This document shows positions 35,550 to 42,836 of a DNA stretch of 64,000 nucleotides, one piece after another. Source of the DNA: Streptomyces sp. NBC_01485 (GTDB lineage Bacteria > Actinomycetota > Actinomycetes > Streptomycetales > Streptomycetaceae); assembly GCF_036227125.1 (NCBI RefSeq), contig NZ_CP109435.1, positions 6,634,001 through 6,698,000 of the forward strand. The letters are read 5' to 3'. The position numbers and the translations under genes were made by a program. A model generated the notes under the pieces. That model was not told the DNA's origin and made no database searches. It worked only from the letters and a program-made list of their open reading frames with translations. The number at the start of each line of letters is the position of its first letter. The stretch's first letter is position 1.

Positions 35550-37130
35550 CTAGCTCTCCGTGACCATGAGGGCCGCCATCATGCCCTCGTCCTCGTGCTG
35601 GAGCAGATGGCAGTGGAGCATGTACATGTACGTGTCGTCGGTGAAGTCGGTGAACTTCATCGCGATCTTGATGGAGCCGCCGCCGACCACCTCGTAGGTG
35701 TCGAACCAGCCCAGGTCGACGCCGGTGGGCGCCGCGCCGTTGATCTCGATCAACTGGAACGGCACGTCGTGCAGATGGAAGGAGTGCTCCAACTGCGTCC
35801 CGTTCTTGATCGTCCAGACCTCCTCGGCGTCCAGCGTGGTGCTGATCATCGCCATGCCGGACATGGTGGTGCCGACCGAGCCGTTGATCGTCATGTTCTG
35901 CCCGCTCTGGCCGAGGGTGATCGTCCGCGCGGTGAAGGCACTCGTGTCGTACCGGGTGATCGTGTTGAGCGCGCTCGGCAGGTCGGCGGGCGTGTCGGAG
36001 GCGTCCGGAGTCACCGTCAGGAAGTCGTACGTGCCGCTTCCGCCGCGGATCCAGCCGGTCGTGACGACGGCCTGGAGCGTGACCGCGTCCTCCAGGTCGA
36101 GGACGAACTCGGCGCGGGCGCCGGCCACCAGCCGGATCGACGTCACCTCGGTGGGCGCGGTCAGATACCCCTGGTCGGTGGCGATCTGGGTGAGCGTCCC
36201 GCCGTCGCCGCGCTGGACCGTCATGATGTCGGCCGGTGAGGCGTTCAGCACCCGGAAGCGCGTGCGCTTCCTGGTGGCCGTGAACCCGAGGGTGGTCGAG
36301 TCGACGTTGGTGCCGTTGCACAGCACCGGGTAGCTGAGGTTGGAGGCGAGGTAGCCGCTGATGTCGTACTTGATGTCACCGCTGCTGTCGGCCGCCAGGC
36401 ACTGCAGGACGATCGGGATGTCGTCGACGCCGTACTCGCTCGGCAGCGCGGCAGAGACGTCCGAGTCGTCCTCGACGATGATCAGGCCCGCCAGTCCGTG
36501 GACGACCTGCTCGGCCGTGGTGCCCAGGGCGTGCGGGTGGTACCAGAGGGTCTTGGCCTCGTCCTTGACCTCGAAGGTGGGCGACCAGGTCACGCCGTCC
36601 GCGAAGGCGTTCTGCGGGCCGCCGTCCATCTTGGGCGGGATGTGGGCGCCGTGGAAGTGGACCGAGGTGTCGGTGCCCAGGGTGTTGGTGATGTTCAGCA
36701 GGACCGTGTCGCCGGTGGTCCACTTCATGGTCGGGCCGAGGAACGTCCCGTTGTAGCCGGCGGTGGTGCTGCTGACGCCGCTGACCACCTCGTTCGTGCC
36801 GGTCTTCGCGGTCAGGGTGTAGGTGGTGGTGCCGTCGGTCGTGGTGCCCTCCAGCAGGTCGGGGATGGTGAGGGTGCCGGTGGCGTCGGCAGCGGCAGCC
36901 TTGTCGCCGTTGCCGCCCGTCAGCAGCGAGAACGTCGCCCCGGCGGCCCCGACGGCGGCCAGCCCGGCCGCTCCGGCCATCCCGCCGAGGAACTTCCGCC
37001 GGTGCAGGCCCTTCCCGCGCCCGCCCTTGGACTCCTTGCCGTGCTCGTCCTTGACGCCCCGGCCGCTCCGTGCGTGGGCGCCCTTGGTCTGCCGTCCCGC
37101 GCCGGAGACGGGATCTGTGGTGTGGGTCAT
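35550..37130 (-). CDS. Tat-exported multicopper oxidase (CueO/bilirubin-oxidase-like)
   Basis: A 526-residue three-cupredoxin oxidase. The twin-arginine signal HRRKFLGGMAGAAGLAAVGAAG sits at about residues 43-65. All four copper motifs are present: VHFHGAHIP, TLWYHPHALG, EHSFHLHDVPFQLIE and YMLHCHLLQHEDEGMM, the last providing the type 1 copper Cys and axial Met. Such enzymes oxidise Cu(I), phenols or bilirubin-like substrates while reducing oxygen to water. The long basic lead before the twin arginines could be trimmed if translation starts later. It lies between the cysteine desulfurase and an amidase, on the opposite strand to the sulfur-transfer genes. Confidence 0.92.
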   Translation of the reverse strand: MTHTTDPVSGAGRQTKGAHARSGRGVKDEHGKESKGGRGKGLHRRKFLGGMAGAAGLAAVGAAGATFSLLTGGNGDKAAAADATGTLTIPDLLEGTTTDGTTTYTLTAKTGTNEVVSGVSSTTAGYNGTFLGPTMKWTTGDTVLLNITNTLGTDTSVHFHGAHIPPKMDGGPQNAFADGVTWSPTFEVKDEAKTLWYHPHALGTTAEQVVHGLAGLIIVEDDSDVSAALPSEYGVDDIPIVLQCLAADSSGDIKYDISGYLASNLSYPVLCNGTNVDSTTLGFTATRKRTRFRVLNASPADIMTVQRGDGGTLTQIATDQGYLTAPTEVTSIRLVAGARAEFVLDLEDAVTLQAVVTTGWIRGGSGTYDFLTVTPDASDTPADLPSALNTITRYDTSAFTARTITLGQSGQNMTINGSVGTTMSGMAMISTTLDAEEVWTIKNGTQLEHSFHLHDVPFQLIEINGAAPTGVDLGWFDTYEVVGGGSIKIAMKFTDFTDDTYMYMLHCHLLQHEDEGMMAALMVTES

Positions 37131-37354
37131 GGCCGTAGAGCCTTGACCTAAGGCCTATGTAAAGACTGAGCCGAACTTAGGGGTGGGCCGAGGACGCTGT
37201 GCGACCGCCAGGTGCGCCGACCACCCTGAAAAAAAGCCAAGTTGACGGCACGCAGGTCATGTTCGGGGTACGGGACACAACGGACGGCCGACGCTCATCA
37301 ATCGCTCACGATATCCAGTGCGTGTGACTTGCGTCACCCTGCGGAGGCGGAGGT

Positions 37355-38014
37355 TCAGGCAGCAGCCGTCCGCGCCTCCCGCACGAGCCGCAGATACCGG
37401 TCCCAGTCCCAGTGCTCACCGGGATCGGTGTGGTCCGTGCCCGGCACCTCCACGTGCCCGATGATGTGCTCGCGGTCGACGGGTATGTCGTACCGCCGGC
37501 AGACCGCGGCGGCCAGCCGCGCGGAGGCGGCGTACATCGCGTCGGTGAAGTCCTCCGGCCGGTCCACGAAGCCCTCGTGCTCGATGCCGACACTGCGCTC
37601 GTTGTACGCGCGGTTGCCCGCGTGGTATGCCACGTCCAGCTCGCGGATCATCTGTGTGACGTGCCCGTCCCGGCCCACGATGTAGTGCGCCGCAGCCCGG
37701 TGCCCCGGGTCCTCGAACGCCTTCACCGCGCTCGCCAGATCGCCCTGGGTGACATGGACGACGATCATGTCGACCCGGTAGTCGTCCGGCCGGTCCGCCC
37801 AGCGGAAGTTCGCCTCCGAGGCCTCCACCCACCGCGCGCCCCGGAAGTCGACCGCGCCTTCCACCCGCTGTCTGCGCACGCCCGGCAGCCGCCAGTACAG
37901 CCGCGCCAGCTCGTCACGCGCCAGCACCCCGGTGCCGACGGCGGCCACCGCCCCGCCGATCAGCAGCGCGCGCCGCCCGATCCGCCGGTCGGAGTCACCC
38001 GTCTTCTCCCCCAT
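37355..38014 (-). CDS. N-acetylmuramoyl-L-alanine amidase (amidase_2), Tat-exported
   Basis: A 219-residue peptidoglycan amidase. A twin-arginine-like signal RRIGRRALLIGGAVAAVGTGVLA (about residues 10-32) precedes the amidase_2 domain. That domain starts with DMIVVHVTQGDLASAVKAFEDPGHRAAAHYIVGRDG and includes the zinc-ligand histidines in VVHVTQ, SVGIEHEGF and HIIGHVEVPGTDHTDPG. It cleaves the amide between muramic acid and the stem peptide. It faces mnmA divergently with 92 bases between them. It is likely involved in wall turnover rather than lysis, as no holin or phage genes are near. Confidence 0.9.
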   Translation of the reverse strand: MGEKTGDSDRRIGRRALLIGGAVAAVGTGVLARDELARLYWRLPGVRRQRVEGAVDFRGARWVEASEANFRWADRPDDYRVDMIVVHVTQGDLASAVKAFEDPGHRAAAHYIVGRDGHVTQMIRELDVAYHAGNRAYNERSVGIEHEGFVDRPEDFTDAMYAASARLAAAVCRRYDIPVDREHIIGHVEVPGTDHTDPGEHWDWDRYLRLVREARTAAA

Positions 38015-38106
38015 GCCCGTGCCCTTCCTGCCCTTTCGCGCCCCTCGTGATCGTCAACGGATACTCGCGGGCTCCGGTTCCCGACGACCCGTACCCTGGA
38101 AGCGTT

Positions 38107-39237
38107 ATGACTGAGACCTCCCAGCGCCCCCGCCCCCTTCGCGTGCTCGCCGCCATGTCCGGCGGGGTCGACTCCGCCGTCGCCGCCGCCCGCGCCGCCG
38201 AAGCCGGCCACGACGTGACCGGCGTCCATCTCGCGCTCTCCGCGAACCCGCAATCCTTCCGCACGGGCGCGCGGGGCTGTTGCACCATCGAGGACTCCCG
38301 GGACGCCCGCCGCGCCGCCGACGTCATCGGCATCCCGTTCTACGTGTGGGACCTCGCCGACCGCTTCCGCGAGGACGTCGTCGACGACTTCGTCGCCGAG
38401 TACGAGGCCGGCCGCACCCCCAACCCGTGCCTGCGCTGCAACGAGAAGATCAAGTTCGCCGCGCTGCTCGACAAGGCGCTCGCGCTCGGCTTCGACGCGG
38501 TCTGCACCGGGCACTACGCGCAGGTGATCGTGCGCGAGGACGGCACCCGGGAACTGCACCGCGCCTCCGACATGGCCAAGGACCAGTCGTACGTCCTCGG
38601 CGTCCTGGACGACCGCCAGCTCGCCCACGCGCTGTTCCCCCTCGGCGACACGGTGACGACGAAGGGCGAGATCCGCGCGGAGGCCGAGCGCCGGGGCCTG
38701 GCCGTCGCCAAGAAGCCCGACTCGCACGACATCTGCTTCATCGCCGACGGCGACACCCAGGGCTTCCTCGCGAAGCACCTCGGCAAGGCCGAGGGCGACA
38801 TCGTCGACGAGTCCGGCACGAAGATCGGCTCCCACGAGGGCGCGTACGGCTTCACCATCGGCCAGCGCAAGGGGCTGCGCATCGGCACCCCGGCCGCCGA
38901 CGGCAAGCCCCGCTACGTCCTCGACATCTCCCCGGTGGACAACACGGTGACGGTCGGCCCGGCGGCCGCCCTGGACGTGACGGCCCTGACGGCGATCAAG
39001 CCACGCTGGTGCGGAGCGGCCCCCACCGGCCCCGGCGCCTACACGGCCCAGTTGCGCGCCCACGGCGGCGAGACCGAGGTGACCGCCGAACTGCTCGACG
39101 GCCGCCTGGAGGTCACGTTCACCGAGCCCGTCCGGGGCGTCGCCCCCGGCCAGGCGATCGTGCTGTACGACGACACGCGCGTGGTGGGCTCGGCCACCAT
39201 CGCGTCCACGGTACGGGCGACGGCCGGGGTGTCCTGA
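38107..39237 (+). CDS. mnmA: tRNA-specific 2-thiouridylase
   Basis: A 376-residue ATP-dependent thiolase making 2-thiouridine at the tRNA wobble position U34. The PP-loop is AMSGGVDSAVAA (about residues 15-26). The two catalytic cysteines are in NPCLRCNEKIKF and SHDICFIADGD. The C-terminal beta-barrel has YGFTIGQRKGLRIGTP and APGQAIVLYDD. The chosen ATG removes a 20-codon upstream extension that is not conserved in character. Sulfur probably comes from the cysteine desulfurase encoded upstream. Confidence 0.96.
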   Translation: MTETSQRPRPLRVLAAMSGGVDSAVAAARAAEAGHDVTGVHLALSANPQSFRTGARGCCTIEDSRDARRAADVIGIPFYVWDLADRFREDVVDDFVAEYEAGRTPNPCLRCNEKIKFAALLDKALALGFDAVCTGHYAQVIVREDGTRELHRASDMAKDQSYVLGVLDDRQLAHALFPLGDTVTTKGEIRAEAERRGLAVAKKPDSHDICFIADGDTQGFLAKHLGKAEGDIVDESGTKIGSHEGAYGFTIGQRKGLRIGTPAADGKPRYVLDISPVDNTVTVGPAAALDVTALTAIKPRWCGAAPTGPGAYTAQLRAHGGETEVTAELLDGRLEVTFTEPVRGVAPGQAIVLYDDTRVVGSATIASTVRATAGVS

Positions 39238-39282
39238 TACCTGCGGGTGACCCACGGGCGCCTACTGGTCGACTGCTTGTGC

Positions 39283-40062
39283 CTACTGGCCGAAGAACTC
39301 GGCCAGTACCGGCGCGAGGACGTTCGGATCGACCATGTGGGTCTGCCCTTCGAGCGTCCGGTACGTCCCCTGCGGGACCGCCTCCGCGACCGCGCGCACG
39401 GCCTCGCGCAGCCACGGCGCACTCGCCTCGCCCGCCACGCCCAGCACCGGCACGCCGACCGACGCCAGCCGCTCCCGGGGCACCAGCCCGTCGCCCATGA
39501 CGGCGTCGTCGTACGCGAGGGTCGGCGCGATGGCCTCCATCCCCGCCCACATCGGCGACCGGCGGGCGCCCTGGATCATCTCCTCGGCCAGCCCCGTCAG
39601 CCGCAGGAACAGCTCGACGGCGTCCCCGCGCCGCCCCTGCGCGAGCGCCTCGGTGAGTCCCGCGGTGTACGCGGCGCGTTCCTTCGCCGCCTCCTCGTCG
39701 ACGGCGAACGGCGTCTCGTACACGGCGGCCCGGGGCACGGGCAGCCCGCTCGCCACAGCCTCCAGCACCAGCGCGCCGCCCGACGAGATGCCGTACAGCG
39801 CCGCCTCGCCGCCCGCCGCGTCGACGAGGGCCGCCAGGTCCTCGACCTCGCGCCGCACCGCGTAGGGCGCCGTGTCGCCGCTCTCGCCGCGTCCCCGGCG
39901 GTCGTACCGGAGGACCGTGAACCGGTCCGCGAGCAGCCCGGCCAGGGGCGCCACTGTGCCGCCCGTGGACATCGCCCCGCTCACCAGGATGACCGCGGGG
40001 CCCTGTCCGGCGCGGGTGTACGCGAGTTCGGTGCCGTCACGGGAAATGGTCTTCTTGTCCAT
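39283..40062 (-). CDS. Alpha/beta hydrolase
   Basis: A 259-residue alpha/beta-hydrolase-fold protein. The oxyanion region is VILVSGAMSTGG, then RYDRRGRGESGD, the nucleophile elbow ALYGISSGGALVLEA (Ser about residue 95), an acid in PVLGVAGEAS-like context, and the catalytic His in GQTHMVDPNVL. The family covers esterases, haloperoxidase-like enzymes and C-C hydrolases, so the substrate is not predictable. It is convergent with mnmA and 38 bases from the DUF427 gene transcribed the same way. Confidence 0.88.
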   Translation of the reverse strand: MDKKTISRDGTELAYTRAGQGPAVILVSGAMSTGGTVAPLAGLLADRFTVLRYDRRGRGESGDTAPYAVRREVEDLAALVDAAGGEAALYGISSGGALVLEAVASGLPVPRAAVYETPFAVDEEAAKERAAYTAGLTEALAQGRRGDAVELFLRLTGLAEEMIQGARRSPMWAGMEAIAPTLAYDDAVMGDGLVPRERLASVGVPVLGVAGEASAPWLREAVRAVAEAVPQGTYRTLEGQTHMVDPNVLAPVLAEFFGQ

Positions 40063-40100
40063 GCCTGTGCAGACTGCCGCACGGCATGGCGCTCATCGCC

Positions 40101-40439
40101 CTACGACACTTCCGCTTCCGAGACTTCCACTTCGTAGAAGCAGAGGTGGTTCTTGATCTCGGCGACGTCGGGCTCGGGGTCGGGATACGCCCACGCGATG
40201 TCCGCCGCGTCCGGCAGCGACCAGTAGGACGCCGTGCCCTTGAAGGGGCAGTGGGTGCGGGTGTCGGAGGGGGCCAGGAGGTCCAGGCGCACGTCCTCGG
40301 CGGGGAGGTAGTACCGCACCGGACAGCCCGTCTCGCGCAGGACCAGGGGCCGTTCGCTCTCCGCCAGCACCTGCCCGTCGCGGACGACCTTGACGTGCCG
40401 GCCGTCCCGCTCGATCGTGATCGTGTGTCCTTGGGTCAT
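40101..40439 (-). CDS. DUF427-domain protein
   Basis: A 112-residue single-domain protein. VLAESERPLVLRETGCPVRYYLPAEDVR, HCPFKGTASYWS and AWAYPDPEPDVAEIKNHLCFYEVEV are the DUF427 signature segments. The biochemical role is unknown. It lies upstream of the alpha/beta hydrolase on the same strand and is divergent from the LOG gene, with 50 bases between starts. Confidence 0.9.
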   Translation of the reverse strand: MTQGHTITIERDGRHVKVVRDGQVLAESERPLVLRETGCPVRYYLPAEDVRLDLLAPSDTRTHCPFKGTASYWSLPDAADIAWAYPDPEPDVAEIKNHLCFYEVEVSEAEVS

Positions 40440-40489
40440 GCCGGAAAAGCACTCGCGGGCCCCCGGTTGTTCCCGCGTACCGTGGCGGC

Positions 40490-40981
40490 ATGCGTATCTG
40501 TGTCTTCCTCTCCGCCGCCGACCTCGACGCCCGCTACACGCGCCCCGCGCGCGAGTTCGCCGAACTGCTGGGCAAGGGCGGCCACACGCTCGTCTGGGGC
40601 GGCTCCGACGTCGGCCTGATGAAGGTCGTCGCGGACGGAGTGCAGGAGGCGGGCGGCCGGCTGTGCGGGGTGTCGGTGGACTTCCTGGCGGACAGGACGC
40701 GGCCCGGGGCGGACGAGATGGTCATCGCGAAGGACCTGGCCGAGCGCAAGAAGCTGCTGCTGGAGAAGGCCGACGCGGTCGTCGTCATGGTCGGCGGGAC
40801 GGGCACGCTGGACGAGGCCACCGAGATCCTGGAGCAGAAGAAGCACGGCCACACCGACAAGCCGGTCGTGCTGCTGAACACCGCCGGCTTCTACGACGGC
40901 CTCAAGCAGCAGTTCCGGCGCATGGAGGACGAGGGCTTCCTGCCCCGCCCCCTCACCGACCTGGTGTTCTTCGCGGAGTAG
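40490..40981 (+). CDS. LOG-family protein (lysine-decarboxylase-like), probably C-terminally truncated by an amber stop
   Basis: A 163-residue LOG protein with the N-terminal MRICVFLSAADLDARYTRPAREFAELLGKGGHTLVWGGSDVGLM and the phosphoribohydrolase motif VMVGGTGTLDEATEILEQKK, corresponding to PGGxGTxxE. LOG enzymes cleave cytokinin-type nucleoside monophosphates; many bacterial members have unknown substrates. The frame stops at TAG after FFAE, but the next 23 codons in the same frame (PVGALAYLEAVTSAAA...) look like the normal C-terminal helix of the family and end at a second TAG (41051-41053). A point nonsense change is likely. Core catalytic residues remain. Confidence 0.85.
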   Translation: MRICVFLSAADLDARYTRPAREFAELLGKGGHTLVWGGSDVGLMKVVADGVQEAGGRLCGVSVDFLADRTRPGADEMVIAKDLAERKKLLLEKADAVVVMVGGTGTLDEATEILEQKKHGHTDKPVVLLNTAGFYDGLKQQFRRMEDEGFLPRPLTDLVFFAE

Positions 40982-41080
40982 CCGGTGGGCGCGCTGGCCT
41001 ACCTGGAGGCCGTGACATCAGCGGCTGCCGCCGCGGGGCAGGGCATCGAGTAGCCCGGCGCTGATGCGAGCATGGCGGGC

Positions 41081-41770
41081 ATGGCTACTCATGTGATCAC
41101 CGGAGCGGGCTCCGGCATCGGCGCGGCCGTCGCCCGCCGCCTGCACGCGCGCGGGGACGAACTCGTGCTGCACGCGCGCGACGCGGGCCGCGCGAAGGAA
41201 CTCGCGGCCGAGTTCCCCGGCGTACGGACGCTCGTCGGCGACCTGGCCGATCCCGACAAGCTGAGCTGGGCCTTCTCCCACCAGACGCTCCCGGACCGGG
41301 TCGACTCCCTCCTGCACATCGCGGGTGTGGTCGACCTCGGCCCGGTCGGCGACCTGACCCCCAGGTCCTGGCGCCACCAGCTCAACGTCAACCTGATCGC
41401 CCCCGCCGAGCTGACCCGGCACTTCCTGCCCCAACTCCGGGCCGCCCGAGGCCACGTGGTCTTCGTGAACTCCGGCGCGGGCCTGCGCGCGAGCGCCGAC
41501 TGGTCCGCGTACGCCGCCTCCAAGCACGGCCTGAAGGCCCTCGCCGACTCGCTGCGGGCCGAGGAGCACGACCACGGCGTCCGCGTCACCTCCGTCTACC
41601 CCGGCCGCACCGCCAGCCCCATGCAGGCCAAGGTCCACCAGCAGGAGGGCAAGGAGTACGACCCGGGGGAGTGGATCGACCCCGAGTCCGTCGCGACGAC
41701 GATCCTGATGGCCGTCGACCTGCCCAGGGACGCGGAGGTCAACGACCTGACGGTACGACCGGGGCGGTGA
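41081..41770 (+). CDS. Short-chain dehydrogenase/reductase
   Basis: A 229-residue classical SDR. The NAD(P)-binding motif is ITGAGSGIGAAVA (TGxxxGxG). The later motifs are LLHIAGVVDLGPVGDL, the active-site Ser in VVFVNSGAGLRAS, and Tyr/Lys in YAASKHGLKAL. The substrate is unknown. An ATG three codons upstream (MAGMATHV) is an equal alternative start. It precedes the MetE-like gene by 49 bases on the same strand. Confidence 0.9.
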   Translation: MATHVITGAGSGIGAAVARRLHARGDELVLHARDAGRAKELAAEFPGVRTLVGDLADPDKLSWAFSHQTLPDRVDSLLHIAGVVDLGPVGDLTPRSWRHQLNVNLIAPAELTRHFLPQLRAARGHVVFVNSGAGLRASADWSAYAASKHGLKALADSLRAEEHDHGVRVTSVYPGRTASPMQAKVHQQEGKEYDPGEWIDPESVATTILMAVDLPRDAEVNDLTVRPGR

Positions 41771-41819
41771 GGCACCGAGGGCGGTGAGGTCGGCCCCCAT
41801 GCGTACGTAGGCTTCATCC

Positions 41820-42821
41820 GTGAACGCACATTTCAGTTTCGGCCCCGCCACCGGCATCGGCTCCCTGCCGGGCGGCGACGCCCGTGAGGCCGCCAAGACC
41901 GTCATCGGGTCCTTCGAGGACTTCCCGTTCCTCGCCGAACTGCCCGCCCGAGGCCCCGGCGCCGACATGACCGGCCGTACCGCGGGGCTGCTCGTCGAGC
42001 TGTACGCGCGCGTGGAGCCCAGTGGGTGGCGGATCGGCGACCGGCCGGGCCGGGACACCCACCGGGCCCGGTCCTGGCTGCGGGAGGACCTCGACGCCCT
42101 GGAGGAGTTCACGCAGGGCTACGAAGGTCAGGTGAAGGTGCAGGCGGTCGGCCCCTGGACGCTCGCCGCCGCGCTGGAGAAGAAGAACGGCGAGGCGGTG
42201 CTCTCCGACCGCGGCGCCTGCCGCGACCTCGCCGGCTCCCTCGCCGAGGGCCTGCGCGACCACCTCGCCGAGGTCCGCCGCCGGGTGCCCGGCGCGCAGG
42301 TCGTGCTCCAGCTCGACGAACCCTCCCTCACCGCCGTCCTGCGCGGCCATGTCAGGACCGCCAGCGGCTACCGCACGCACCGCGCCGTCGACCGGCAACT
42401 CGTGGAGAGCACGCTCCGGGACGTCGTCGGGGTGCAGGGCGAGGGGGCCGTCGTGGTCCACTCGTGCGCACCGGACGTCCCCTTCGCCCTGCTGCGCCGG
42501 GCCGGCGTGGCGGCCGTCTCCTTCGACTTCTCGCTGCTCACCGAGCGTGACGACGACGCGATCGGCGAGGCGGTGGAAGCGGGTACCCGGCTGTTCGCCG
42601 GTGTCGTGCCCGGCACGGACGCCGCATTGTCAGACCCTGCCGGTAGCGTCATGGGTGTCAGGACGCTGTGGCGCAGGCTGGGGCTGCGACCGGGGCTTCT
42701 CACGGAGGCGGTCACGCTCACGCCGACGTGCGGCCTCGCGGGGGCTTCCCCCGCTTACGCCCGCCAGGCCCTCGCCCACTGCGTCCGGGCGGCGAGATCC
42801 CTCGCGGACAACCCAGAGTAA
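41820..42821 (+). CDS. MetE-like methionine synthase family protein (C-terminal-domain type)
   Basis: A 333-residue protein corresponding to the catalytic C-terminal half of cobalamin-independent methionine synthase. It opens with TGIGSLPGGDAREAAK. It has VVLQLDEPSLTAV, the zinc ligands His and Cys in VVVHSCAPDVPFALL, and a third Cys in TLTPTCGLAGASP. The N-terminal half of full MetE is absent, as in the short family often found just upstream of ligA in actinobacteria. Methyl transfer to an unknown thiol acceptor is likely; methionine formation itself is unproven for this subfamily. It is 15 bases ahead of ligA. Confidence 0.85.
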   Translation: MNAHFSFGPATGIGSLPGGDAREAAKTVIGSFEDFPFLAELPARGPGADMTGRTAGLLVELYARVEPSGWRIGDRPGRDTHRARSWLREDLDALEEFTQGYEGQVKVQAVGPWTLAAALEKKNGEAVLSDRGACRDLAGSLAEGLRDHLAEVRRRVPGAQVVLQLDEPSLTAVLRGHVRTASGYRTHRAVDRQLVESTLRDVVGVQGEGAVVVHSCAPDVPFALLRRAGVAAVSFDFSLLTERDDDAIGEAVEAGTRLFAGVVPGTDAALSDPAGSVMGVRTLWRRLGLRPGLLTEAVTLTPTCGLAGASPAYARQALAHCVRAARSLADNPE

Positions 42822-42836
42822 CGGGAGGACAACACG

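Noticed and set aside
37355..38014. Phage endolysin
   Set aside because: The amidase has a Tat-like export signal and no holin, tail or integrase genes nearby; a cell-wall housekeeping role fits better.
40979..40981. Recoding of the LOG stop codon (amber read-through or pyrrolysine)
   Set aside because: There is no context element or pyrrolysine machinery in view, and a simple nonsense mutation explains it; the second frame stop is also TAG, but that is weak evidence.
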